NCBI GenBank assembly: GCA_024362935.1
Contig: JANCRA010000001.1
Span: 58,990,930 to 59,054,929 of the forward strand
From: Setophaga petechia
Taxonomy: Eukaryota > Chordata > Aves > Passeriformes > Parulidae
Length of the DNA stretch: 64,000 nt
Direction of reading: 5' to 3'
Of this stretch, positions 1-13,300 are shown one piece after another (the stretch's first letter is position 1; each line of letters begins with the position of its first letter). The notes beneath the pieces are model-generated. The model did not search any database. It saw nothing but the letters and a program-made list of their open reading frames with translations, and was not told where the DNA came from. Position numbers and translations under genes: made by a program.

Positions 1-3000
1 AATATTTCCTTCCCACCACATAGCACCCTTTTTCTATACAGTTGTATAGTTGTCTGTTGCAATTCCTCCCTTGGTTTGTAATTTCAAGTGGTTTTGACTT
101 TTGCCTAGCTCCTCCCGTCCTACATATAATTTTTTCTGTCCTATTTTTTCCCCTAGAAATTCTTCCCTTCTTTCCCTCATTCCATTCTCTTGTGTTTTCT
201 GTTCACAATTCCCCTTTTAGCTAAACTGTATCAAAATATATATGCGTGTGGGTATATATATGTGTGTATGTTTATTAATAATAACACACTGTGAGTGTTT
301 ACCAAGCCTCCTGCAATTTGTTTGTTCTAGGCCTTCTGTTGTCTCGTGTATGAATCATCCATTTAGGCATAAAATCTTTCAGGAAAAGGAGAGCTTGTTG
401 TTCTAAATCCATACAGTGCCTAGCACATACAGCCCCATTCTTATTTATTATAATAACTGCACCAGTGCTTTTGGTTTCCTCACTTATGGCTTGCTTTGTG
501 TGCCTTCACTTCTCTAACAAAGCCTTAAGAGAAGAACTACAGCAAGAATAGCACATGTGACACAGCAAAGCTTTGTGTTTGACATGGAAACTCTGACAGA
601 AGTATGGCAGTGGCCAAAACGGGTCCTGCCCACTCTCCCTACACAGAGCATCATCCACAGCTCCCAGCAGAGCCTCTTTTCCTAGAGGAAATGCACAGTC
701 CCTGTGAAGATCCACACCAATTTCACATGCACTTTATGAGGAAAATGGAGCCCTTTGCACGCAGGCATGACCTACTGAAATGCAGCCTGGCAGAGGGGCA
801 GCAGTGAGAGGAAGGAATGACATGTTCCTGCTCCCAGACACTGTAGGACACTCTGAGCACTGCCTTCCCTAACAAAAGCTTCTTTTCATTAAAGGGTGGA
901 AAAAATCCCCTTTTATTCTCTAGCCTTTGAAGGGCTTACATCATCGCTTCTTCAATTTCAGGATTTCAGTGAAAACAAGCTTTCTGCAGAGCTGGTCAAA
1001 TGACAGTTAACTAAGAATTCCTGGGAGTGTTTAATCTACACTCTCTATTAATTTATCATTAGGGCACCTTCTAATAATGACCCATCTAATGAAGAAACAA
1101 AAACACAGCAGAAACCCTCCCTGCTCCTACAGTATTAGTTACAATGAACCTGGGCATCTCTCCACCAAAGCAATCACCATATCCTTTTTTTTCCCCATCC
1201 CCCCGTTAGCCCCAAGGCTTCCAAGAGAAAAACACCACCAGCTTTATATATTGCAAAGAAAATATTTTAACACTGGCCTTTCATCACATGTAAAAAAAGA
1301 AAATTTCATCATCAAGGCTGTGTCCAACAACTGCCTTCAATGTGATAACAGGAATTATTTGTGAATAGGAATAAAATTAATAAGGGAAAAGGCAGTTCCA
1401 CCAGCCTTGGATGGTTTTTCCTCTCACGTTTAAATAAGAAAAACTTTTTTTAACCAAAGATCTTCTTTACATGGGCCTGTGATTAATTCCTTTTTGAGAA
1501 ACTCCCATGCAACCCAAAGTAATATAGCTTTGTGAACATGAGCACATATTTACCCTTCAACAGGGAAATCCTGTACTGAAGACTGAGGGAAGCTCCAAAT
1601 TAAGGAAAATTTGTGTTTTATTAGGATCAAATAAGTTGTGCTAGTGATTTTCAACAGCAGGCTGTAAATGCAATTCCTCCCACGAGCCCTTCCACCTCTG
1701 TTTTACTATTTCCACAGCACGTGCTGCTTCAAAGAGCTAAGTGTACCCAACAGCACCAAGTCAAGGCAGTGTCATTACTCCACCTACTTTCCCCATCACC
1801 AGGCAAAGAAAATCCACTTGGATTTAAAAGCTATTTTTTATACTTCAAACAACATGGGCCTTTAGAGACCTAATAGCAATATTTTTAAATTTCAGGCTAG
1901 ATGCCATGCTCTTAGTTATGGTCATCCTGAAACCCGAGAGGGAATTACACCAATCTCTCCCCAAGCCTGGGCAGCAGTTTCCATCTGTCACCTGTAAGTA
2001 AGCTAACTTCATGAAAGGCTCTGCCACCATGAGCTGTTTGCCTGCACTCAGTCTTTGTCTTGACCTGTGCATTCATCAAAATCACCTGCAAGCCATTCCT
2101 GACCAAAGGTTGCAATGCACTCAACTGTGATTTGCTATAAGAGCTTTCAACAGGACCCTCCATAAATCCTGGGCTACTTTTTTAGACTAAACAAGTGTCA
2201 GTTCTTGTGGGTGACACAAGAGCCTGGCACAGAGCAAAGCCAGAGAGCTGGCACAGAAAAGACCCACCACAAGGCACTGGGCTGCTCACAGTTATTCTCT
2301 GCTGTTCAGCTCACAACTCCAGCACCACACAGACTTGACCAACCAGATCTTGACAGATCAGACAGATGTGTCTTGGAAAGGTGGCCATCCCCAACAAGCA
2401 AAAAGAGCCACAGAAAGAAAAACTGTGTTTAAAAAGGGTAAGCCAGAGATGCATCTGCATCCTCTGTTTTGAGAATATGTACCAGTAAACAATGAAAGGT
2501 CACTGGCATAACATAGCAGAGTACATTGATCACAAGATGTGAAATACTTGACCAGTTAGCTAATTGCTTAATATACAGGACACTCACTAATTCATACCAG
2601 CTATGATTAAATTTAGCCTACAGAGTCAGAAAATATTTTTTAAAAAAGCAAGTTAACTTTCACAGACACAGATTTAGACATTCTTCATATTCATCACAGA
2701 TTTAAACATTCACATTTTGTCTGTGAAATTAAATTGCAGTATGAATAGTTATCTGCAGTGAAGCAACACAATTTCGTACAGTTTGTGTGCTTATTGTCAC
2801 ACCCTACTCACAACCCAAATCTCTCAGTGATAAACTAGTAAAGGAGACTGAACATAAAAAGGACCTGAAGGAATCTGCAGCTGGAAACAAGCCTTGGCCC
2901 AAAACCAAGAGGGACTTCCTTCATCTTATCACCTGGAATGAAAAACTTATACATCCAGCCAAGGAGTAACACAAATGCAATCTAATTATTCACATGCTTG

Positions 3001-4421
3001 TCTTCGCACATGTGTCTCTAACCTGCCCCCTCAAGCATTCCCTGACTTCAGACAGATGCTTTCTTTTGTCTCTGTACCAGACTACTTAACACATAGAGAA
3101 TATGAATCCTTAAGGATTTAATAAAAGATACCCTTTGGATCAGAAAATTGAGGTTGACTTCCCAGTGCGTCACAGGTAGACCCTGGTACTTATGAATTCA
3201 GACTGATTGCAGGCAAAGTTTCCCATCCTGGCAACACTGTTGCCATAGAGACCCAGGCTGATCCAATATTCTTAGCAACCACTCCTAACTCTCCATCCCC
3301 AGCACTCTTTGCTTTCCTCCAAGGCTGAGCTGTGTAACCTCATTTCCAAAACCCCCTGACCATCAGCAGAACCACCAGAGCAGCCTGAGCTCACAAACTG
3401 GAGTGCCTTGCCCATAGGTGTGTACCTGATAGACCAGCACAACAAGCTTTGCTCATGAGAGGACGTGGGCAGCACACTTGCCCTCAGGATCCTGAGCAGG
3501 GGACAGAGTCATCATGCTGGACCTATTCTGCTAACACTTTTAGATCCTGGGGACACAAACAGGAGAGCAGCAAGGGTCTGTGATGTTCCAAGACTACAAA
3601 AATCCACCTTATTATTTCACACACATACTTTGTTCACCATCCTTCCTCTGGGTTAAAATAGTATTTGATAAAGTCAATCAGAAGTTGTGTAATTGAAACC
3701 ACAAGGGGACACATCTAAGACATCACCTGAGGTTTTACAGCACACAGCAACGGAGCAGTTAATTATTACACTATTAACAAGTGCCTCTGTTGCACAAAAC
3801 CAGGCACACCATACTCCAACAGGCTTCTGAGCCAGCTGAAGATAAATCAGGAGCTGGCAAACCACAACACCTGCGCTACTCCAGCTCCACACGCTGTGTT
3901 TGGCAACCGCCCTCACTTCCTGTCGGAGGCTGCAGGCTGCCACTGCTGCCTGGGGCTGGGCTTCCCTCCACCAGAGCCAAAACAAAGCCCGAGTTCTCAC
4001 ACTCATCCATGCAGGACTGAGTGACTTACAGCTCCTCATGTGAGTAAAGCTTTATGGACTTCACCTGGGAGTGCAAAAAGAAATAGTAGAAGCTACTACT
4101 CTAGTGGAGGTGGAGGGGAAAGTGCAATGGATAGAGCAGCTGCTGATTAAACACAGGTTTGGACCTGCTAGCCAGTACCAAGCCCAGATGTGCTACCAAG
4201 AGAAGCACTCAGTAGGGCCAAGAGCAATGAATTTGATGTGGTCACAAAGCCTGATGACCCAGCTGCTCTGTTCTGGACTACCCCTCACTAAACATATCAC
4301 TCCTAAGATCTGCAACAAAAAATAAATCACCTGCTTGAAACAAATAATCCACTACAAAACATTAACCACGTGCCCAAGAAATAAAAGATTTTGCAAGTTT
4401 TATACATATGTTTATGTTTGG
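1..4421. other. Non-coding AT-rich stretch, no gene recognised
   Basis: No recognisable exon, RNA gene or interspersed repeat. The first 230 bases are pyrimidine-rich, followed by an imperfect TA/TG run at about 232-270. Open frames here are short (the longest is about 120 codons, 3674-4039 on the - strand), have no recognisable domain and overlap other open frames on the opposite strand. Confidence 0.6.
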
Positions 4422-4464
4422 GCTCTGATCTTAAAGGTCTTTTCCAACCTAAGTGATTCTATGA
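4422..4464 (+). repeat. CR1 LINE 3'-end fragment
   Basis: The segment reads as a degraded copy of the CR1 3' terminus: a 'gatcttaaaggtcttttccaacc' type block followed by 'gattctatga', the octamer-type terminal repeat that ends avian CR1 elements. The orientation is forward, with the terminal repeat at the right. Only about 45 bp is recognisable, so this is an extreme 5' truncation, which is usual for this family. No coding part survives. The family assignment rests on recalled consensus, not on an alignment. Confidence 0.8.
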
Positions 4465-7400
4465 GGTAGAGCTCCAGGGAGGTCATGCCAAAGGGAAGGT
4501 TTGAAAGCAGCAGGCAAACAAACAGAAAATACTATGTAATGGCACATGGTGAAGTAAGAGCACCAAGCTACAAAGAAACATCATTTAGGTCTTTGTTGAC
4601 TCTTTCCAAAAGCCAATGAATGGCAATTTTCAGATATGTTCTCAGCGTCAGATTACATTTTTTCTAGTACTGTGGTAAATTACAAGTTTCAACTAAGATT
4701 AAGGCCTCTAAAACATTCACACCACAAATGTGGAATAAAAGACTGTCACTAAATGAGGTTATTCTGTGTTCCTAGACTAGAAAGCTCCTGATAAATTTTT
4801 GGCTCCCTTCCGAAACAGAATTCTGAGTGTTCCCTGCTGTAATAATGAAGAATCCCTAGTTTGACACATGAAATCTACAATTTGTATGAAACATTGCAGG
4901 AAGACAACAGCTGCTTGGCAAACCTCCTGATCTTGACCCCAGACCAACATGTACCAAGGACAATTTTCCAGAACCACACTGGCTTGCCCTCAAAATACTG
5001 AGGGCAATTTTTTCTGTCCTATTTTTTGGATTTCAGTTGTGCTACTTTTTATGAAGAGCAAGATAAACAGAATTCTGTCAGATGCTTATCTAACACACAG
5101 GCAATTTGATAAATATTAGTTAATGTTTAACTTCTCCATTTCCTGCGTCTTTCTTCTCAGAAGGACCCTGGGAAGAGGCAAGACATAGCATTGCAAAGTG
5201 CCCAACAATGTTGTATTTACTTGGACAGATTTTGCAGTCTCTTTCAAGTGTGCTATATATAGCTGATTATTTTGCTTTCTAGTCTACAAAAGGAAAATCA
5301 CAGCTGACACAGATTTCTTCTCAGCAGTTGCCTGCCAGCCCTGGCTGCAGATCTCCTCCCACAGCACAGAATAAGCAGCAGAGTCCTGCAGTTGCAGGTG
5401 CTCTGAGCATACACTGGACATCTACTTCTGCTCTTTTCTGCCCCAGAATTAAGCACAGATGACAAAACAGAAATGTTAGAAATACCAGTGCTTCAGGTCA
5501 GTTACCTATTTATTGTATTTGCAATTTAATCCAGCCATCAAACAGATTCCACAGAGAATATCATATTAGCCACTGGGCTTAATGTATTCTGGAATCAAAG
5601 ATAAGGCTGCATATATTGAAGTATCCAATTTATACACACAAGCTTTTTTTTTCCTTAAGACCAAAGAAATGCCAATTGACAGCTTTTCACAGTTATGTCA
5701 CTTTGATGGTGCTGAGCCAGAATCCCCATGTGAGGAACCCTTACATAATTTATTCTGGTCATTTTCATTTTGAATAGGTGAAAAGAAATGTTTTAAAGAT
5801 TCTACCTTGAAGACAGAAAATTTCCTTTTTTTAACCTTTTTAAAGCGCTTTTAGTAAATAAAAAGAAGTCTGATTATACCACAGTCTACCCAATACAATG
5901 TATCCTCTTAACTTTCAATAATCTCCTTATAAAGCTCTGTTTTTCAAGGTGAGAAAATGTTAGAAGCTCTCCATCAGTAGCATATAGTGCATTAAACAAA
6001 TTTGCTCATGTCACACTGAAAGAAAAGGTGCTAAAAGAACATCATGACTGCAATTCCCTAAACTCATGCAGTAGCAAAGCCAGAATTACACAGTTTAAAT
6101 CTGCCCTTCTGTATATAACAACATTGTTTATCACAATACTATAGAACAGAGTCTTTTTTCCATAAGATCCAATAGTAATTAGGGGATGCCTCACCCAATC
6201 ACCATTCCCTTGCTCTATTTTTGGCCCTGTTCTTTCTCTTTATCTGTTGTTCTCTGTTGGGTTTTTTCCTAACAAAGCGCCTTTGTCCAGTGTCAGAGCT
6301 GCTATTGCTCCTCACCCAGCCCATGTGTGCCTGCTCTCTCCTCACCCACTGCTGGCCCAGAATGCCCAGACCACTGTCCCTGTCCCAGCTCCACCCATCA
6401 AAGGATGGCAACATCAGGCCCATCACTCACCTCAGGGGTTTTAAAGCATATTTCATTAATGCAAAAGAGAAGAATCAGGAAGGGAAGATTCTCAAACCTT
6501 CAGCAATACATGTGTGACACAGCGAGGCAATGCTGTTCCTATCAAAGGTTATTTGGAATTTTTGAATATGAATCCAGTAATCCCAGCTCCCTCTCTACCT
6601 TAACATTTCACACGTGAAAAATCAGTGCCTGGTTCTAGGACCATGTTCAGAGTGTGATCCTGCAAACCTGCACAGCTTCATGCTTTGCCTTGGAAGATAC
6701 ACACACTTCCAAATGTAGCTCCATCTGTTATTAGTTAGCAAAGAAACAGACTCAGGTTGTTAAGTTTTATCCCTACTATCACAAACCTTAAACTGTAATA
6801 AGAGGTATTAATAAGAGGTATAGAGCTCATAAGAATTTCTCCATAGACTTATAACTTGGAATCAATATTTAAAACTGGACGGAAGCCTGAGATTTATTCC
6901 CTGGACATTCCATGTTTGTAAAAAGACAGTAAATGACCTAGTTATTGGATTTTTGTGGAGGCAGCTGGAGATGGTGATGCAAGATAAGAGTGCTTTAGTT
7001 AAAAGAAAGGGAACCAAATCAAAATCCTATCCTGTAGCACCTGATTAACACTTATTTTCAGACTATGCTTCCCAGAGAACTAAAGGGAAATGACAGGGTT
7101 ATCCCCAGGCTTTTACATGGGTTTTTTTCTATGCATTTTAATTTTCAGTATGTCAGTTTTCCAGGAGCTGTTAAGCCGTGAGCTCTAACCTAAAGTCAAT
7201 AAATAAATATACAAATACAGGAAGGTTCTTATGAAAACCCTTTTGGGATATGCCCTACATAGCTGAGAGAGGCCCAGATTTTACCCATATGTAGATGAGT
7301 TACTCTAAAATCTCCTTGATAACAGAGATGCAGTGCTGGTCTGGGCACTGGGGAGGCTCATGGCCATGGCACAGGAGTCAGAATGGAGCAGGCAGGTTCC

Positions 7401-10363
7401 AAGGAGTAACCAAAGCATCGAGGTCATGGCAGGAGAAGGGAGGAAGTAAGAAATGGGAACACTTGTCAGAAGGACAAAGAAAATCAGACAATAACAATAA
7501 TTGTGTGGAACAATTAGAGGTTTACAAAGCAAAAAAAGAACTTGAAAGACTAACCCTTAAGAGAGGAGGTATGAAATGAATTCTCAGGACACTGGCTATA
7601 TGCATATTAAACCACATAGAAACATTTGAATGACAACTCAGCACTTCTGCAATATTTTTAAATCTTCCAACTACTAATAAAATACATTCAAGGGGAAAAA
7701 GTGGATTGCCTTTCATTTTCTTTACATGGAAAATCCCACCAGGCAAGCAAAAGCCACATAACTGCTATTCCATAAAATACTTGGTAATGAGAATATTCAC
7801 TAGTTCTATTATTAACATCAACAAGCTATAACTCAGACGGCCTAAAAATCTAACAGCAATTCAATCCTCATGATGGATTTGTTGTTTCCTCATATCAGGC
7901 CACTGTTTCTGATTATTTTCATTGGTTACTACTGGCAATACTGTATTTAGAAAAATTTAGTAATAAATTATACAGCTAATCATGTGGTCACAGGAATCAT
8001 ATAAGTGTCATATTACTGTGCCTATGAAGCTGCCTGCTGCTCTGCTTGGAACTTAAGCAGAAAATGAATAAAATCTGTCACCAGGCCAATGAATGTTGGT
8101 GTTATTTTACCATGGATGCCCTGCAGGCAGGACCTGCTGAGCTGGCAGCTCATGGCAGGGGTAGTTCCGACACAGAGACAGCAGAGCCAATGCTGCAATC
8201 CAGGTCAGCAGAGACCCCACTGCTGCACCCCTGGGACAGTGAGGAAGGAGAGAGGATCTGGGGCTCCTGTCCCAGCACCTCCAGCCTTTTTCCCTCCTAG
8301 ATCCATACTAAGCCAGAGTCTCACCAAATCTCCCGCTGCGTACCCGTGGACTTTCCAGGCCTCATTGACTCTAATAACTCAATACAGTAAGCCAATAAAA
8401 GTGACAATATTTAATTTGTGGGTATTAATTGTGATTACAGGGATCACATCTCTGCCACAGGGCAGAACTCCCTTCCTACCCTGCCATAAGATGGAGCTCT
8501 TTTAAGGAACTGTGCAGGAAAAAAAAATAAAAATTCATCAAGTGTGTTAGGCCCTGTTTGCCCTCCCCCCAGCTTCCTTTTCCCACTCTAATTTCCCTCA
8601 AGACCTTGAAAAGGCTCGTTGAAAGTACAGCTGAGTGGGTGATATAGTATATTCAGGTTTGGTTCACATGAGATTTGACTGGGTCAAAAGATTCCTTCAG
8701 TAAATTTTCATTTCCCTTGCAGTGAGATGTACATATTAATGGGGAACTCCTGGTGGTTTTAAGATGAGAGAGATTCACATTAATGTTATTCCTTATATTT
8801 TTGATGTACTCTTTCCACTGAGTTGCAGCAGGGAACTCAGGGAAGAAAATGCTGCTTAAAAACAGGGGGAAATTTTGTTATCACAGAAACACAGAGCAAC
8901 TCCTGAGAAAAGTGCAGCTATTTCCCAGTACTCCACTCAGTGCAGACTGAACTGATCCTGAGGCATGTCAGTTGTCAAAGGATGGCTCCTTTAGTTATAC
9001 ATAAATAACCCGAAGGCTGAACAGGCTGTACTTAAACAATTTCCAGCCAAAACTTCAACCCCCAAGTTTGCCAGCAATGTTCTGTGATGTGTAACTTAAA
9101 TTTGCACTGCTCCACAGAACTAGGTCAAGGATGCAATTTACTTGTTTTTAATTAGTCCATTACATTGATAAACAATCTTCCTGCAAAACATTTTATTTGA
9201 AATATGTCTATGAGGCAACATTATTTTAGCCATTCTAGTCTGGTGTGAGCTAAGTTAACTGAACTTCGGAATTCCCATCCAAATCCAAAGCCAAGGTGCT
9301 TGGAAAACAGAAGCTGAGCTGAGATCATGAGAACAAGCACTGCCATAATGATCCCTCCTGTAAACAGAGAGCACCTCTAATGATTGGGTTTGTTATCCAC
9401 CCATGGATATCAATAGCCACTGATTTACCCTCTGGTGACAGAATCCAGACAACAACCCTTTAGGATGAACAAGACAAACTTTCACTGAGCACTGCCAAGG
9501 CCACTGCTAAATCACATTCCCAAGTGCCACTTCTACAAGCCTTTTGAACAGTTCATTAATTCTGCCAAAAGGAGTAACCAGTTAACATTAATTCCACTTC
9601 TAAATATTAAAGCATTGTCCAAAGTGGCTCCACTGTGGAATGCTCCAAGCTTTGCCATGGCTCTTCCTTCCCTAAGGGGAGGACCGTGTGCAAGTGAATT
9701 TTGATTCATGTCAAAAGCAGCACTAAGATATGGCATAAATATATAGAAATTCTAACCACTTATTCTTCAAATTCAGCACATCTCATTCTGATGTTTCTTT
9801 GGCCAATAACATGACAGTGAGAGATACAGAACATTTTCTATATTAATTTGTAATTAAATAGTTCATTATGAATTAAATACTCATAATAACACACCACATC
9901 TTTATAATTTTTATATTAGTGGAAGTTTATGAATTTATAAGTATTAATTTCAGAGTTTTATATAAAATATATCTATATGAAAAGAATAATGTAACTGTCC
10001 TGCAAGCATGAAGAGACCCTCTCTTCTCTTCTACAATCCTTACTTCAAGAAGTTCACAACCCTAAGAACTCTCAAGGAAAAAAAAAGTGAAATGATGAAC
10101 ATCAATATAAAGTGTGTAAGGTCACATTAAAAAAAAATCCAGAACAACAAAAGCCTAGGAGATATTACTAATGCACAGCTAATAACAAAATTCAATGGCT
10201 TGTCAGAAGCCAGGCAAGCCCATGTTAATTTTGCAGAGATAATAGAAAAGAGAACAACAGCAGGCTTGTTTGTAGTGACAATAAACCCATAAAATAGCAA
10301 CACACAAAATAAAAAGATACAGCATAAGAAAAATGTAAGTAGATTAACAACATTTCACATTGC
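4465..10363. other. Non-coding AT-rich stretch, no gene recognised
   Basis: Nothing identifiable as an exon or RNA gene. It contains a perfect 13-bp tandem duplication (6796-6821). At about 9838-9985 there is a very AT-rich patch with several TAATTA/ATTAAT homeodomain-type cores. Open frames are short and overlap on both strands. Confidence 0.6.
6796..6821. repeat. Perfect 13-bp tandem duplication
   Basis: The 13-mer TAATAAGAGGTAT occurs twice back to back (6796-6808 and 6809-6821). This is a small local duplication, probably replication slippage. No function is implied. Confidence 0.9.
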
Positions 10364-10382
10364 AAAAAAAAAAAAAAAAAAA
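10364..10382 (+). repeat. Poly(A) tract
   Basis: Uninterrupted run of about 19 A. The bases to its left do not resemble a known SINE, LINE or coding sequence and I see no target-site duplication, so a plain homopolymer is more likely than a retrocopy tail. Confidence 0.9.
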
Positions 10383-13300
10383 GAGTTTTTATACAATGCC
10401 ACTACATAGTATCTAATAGTGCTGAGTGGGAGCATCAACAGAGCAGAGCAAAGGATTGAGGGCAGAGAAAAGGCTGTGGTGGGTAGTGGGTAAAGCATCC
10501 AGCTCCTCCTGACAGCTGCACCCCTGTGCCCTCCACAGGCTCAATGTGTTAGAGAGAGCCAAAGGGATGAACTCAATCCCCTCCTCTAAGCTCAAGTAAA
10601 ATCTGAGGAGCAACACTTGGAAAGCATTGCTCTTCCATGCAGAAACAAGTTCTACAAGTGTGACAAGATGGTTATTCCACTAGGTTAAGGCTGGAGGTCT
10701 GGACTCAAATCTCCCAAATGTAAGACAAAAAAAAAGCTTAACAGGTTAAGCTTTCTCAAGCCCCTCTGGAATGATCTTATACTGAACTAGAGCACTGCAC
10801 TACTTTTCTTCCCCCTGGTTTTATAGATGTTTACATTGCTGGGTTGAGGCAGCCAGTACACACAACCTTGCAGAGTTAATACACAGAAATCTGTTCTCAG
10901 AAAATGCTTTTTCTTTTATTTTTGATTAATCTAATAATACTAATTCTAATCTAATTAATTCTAATAATCATGTGACCCAAACAATATGCCACAATGGGAA
11001 TTCAGGGACACCTGTATTACTCATAGGCAGCCCTAATACTGCCTAGAGGTGGGTCTACTCCACCTCTCAGACCTAATCTTTAGGTGGTGCATTGTTATAA
11101 ATCCTTCAGGGTAGGAGCTCTCAGCTCAAAAATCATTAGAAACTGCTGGGCTGTAATTCAATGCCTTGTCTCTCTACTCACTGGGCATGTGCCAGTGCAC
11201 AAACTGTATTGACAGGTGAAATGAATGGCAGCCAGGAGCTTAAATAAACTCAAAAACCCAACTCCAGCAGCACAGTGAGATGCTTTATCATACACTGAGA
11301 CTGGGAGCTCTAATAAAAGACATCTATTAAACTGCATTCTCAAATTGTTCATTTATCTTACACAAGTGTAAAGACCAAATAGCAAAAAGCAAATTCATAT
11401 TGGTTTTACACATTCCTATTGGAGCATGTATGTCAACATGAACACAAATAATGGACAGCACAGCATGTTGTGGTGTAGTCAGAGTTGATATTCTTTAACC
11501 TAGTTATTCCATATTGCTTTTAACACATCTGATTCTCTCAGCTGTCAAACTTGGGCTCAATTTTCACATACTGGCCTGTGCTACTGTTCCAAATTAAAAC
11601 AAATTATGAGCTCCCTGACCTGGTATTTGCTTTTCTCCAGTCAGCTCATGGCACAGCTCAGTAGAGTGTAAAGTGTGTGGATTAAAATCCAGTGAAATGG
11701 AGCAAAGCTAAGTGCTCTATGCTAAATGAATTTTTCCCAGGGTGGACAGACTGCTTAACATAACAGATTTTTTCTACTGACATTTAGAAGTATCATATTG
11801 CTTTGTTCTTCAGGCACCTGAAAAGCTCACAAGGTGGGCAGGAAGAGGTAAATCATGTTCTAAGTAACCTCTCCCAAATACACAATTGTTTGGTCTGTAT
11901 TTCCATTTCAATACATACATTTACTTACTGGATACACCAGTTTTTTAAAAAAATCCCTACAACTCTGCTAAAGTGATAACACAGAGTTCAAACCAATGCC
12001 ATCTTCAATTACCTTGTGTTTTAAGTCACTCCTTGGTAATTCAGCACAAATCTACACCACATTTAAAGTTTGCTTCAAGCCTGTTCACCAAACAGTTGGA
12101 AAATGGTGATCTACAATGAATTAATCAAAGTTATTTCTACTCCTTTGTTTTCTTCACAAACAAAACCTAGAAAGAACATTTTTAATGAACTTTTTTAAAA
12201 AAACAATAATTTTTGTTAATTTTGTTTTGTACCTTTCAATAATTTCTATTTTTTTTTTTTTACTTTAATAATTTCTGAGTGGAAGCACACTAGTGAATAT
12301 AATACAGATTTTTTTATTCAACTTTCAAGTTTGAAATAAATGCTACTTCCTCAAAATACCAGAGCTAAAAATAGTTTAGAACCTCTCCTACTGAGTACTT
12401 TCTTTGCCACAATAATCTCCAGTGTGATGATGAAATGAGACAAAAACATAAGGGGAAACCCATATGATAAAATACCAAAGAAAATGGTAGTTAAAAGGTC
12501 ATAAAGTGACGGCATTGTTTCACACAGAGAACAAAGATGAAAACAGAATGAGACCAAACTGAAATAGAAACTCTTTCAAATCTTCTATCAAACATTCAAG
12601 TGATAAAATGTTCAGGGTAGGTCTCTGAAATGGGTTTTTAATCACTTGTTTATTTTATTTCTCCTCTAATGGTATAATTATTCTCCACATGATGAGAGAA
12701 ATAGCAGAGACCTGTCAGAGCCCTGTTCACAAGCAATCTTGCAGGACCAGACATGAACATAAAAGAGCCCTGGAACACAGCAAGTGTCAAGAGGACACAA
12801 GCTGGGGGCTGATTAGCTGTTTTCATTCTCCATCGACAGGATCTGATCCATTAGCACGAGGAGCTTAGAAATCACTCTGCTACAGCTGTGGTTCTATTCT
12901 CCCTTTTTTAAAAAAATTATTTTTAAACTTTAGGTTAAGTTCTAGCTGATCCCCAAGTCCTCAGCTACAAGTGAAAAGGCAAAGCAATAAAAAGAGAATT
13001 GCTCCAATAACACAGGGACACATGGAGGAGCCCCAGGAGTTAACTGACCCCTTAGTCCACCTACAAATTAAGGAAACCAACAAAGCCAATCCAAACAACA
13101 ATGCTCAGGAATTATTGCATTTAGGTTTCAGCATCAGGAGAAATATTATTTATGCAAAATTAATAAGAAACTTGGTCTCTCTGTGAAATGCTACAAGGAA
13201 TTTCTTTTGTGCTGCTGATGTAATGGAATATTTATGAGCACTGGGAATCAGGGCAGTCAGAATTACGACAAAGAGAGGTCACAGAGGGTAGGATTGCAAG

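Noticed and set aside
10364..10382. Poly(A) runs (also 26126-26145, 32609-32623, 35704-35718) as retrocopy tails
   Set aside because: No target-site duplications or mRNA/SINE-like sequence were seen next to any of them. CR1 elements do not end in poly(A).
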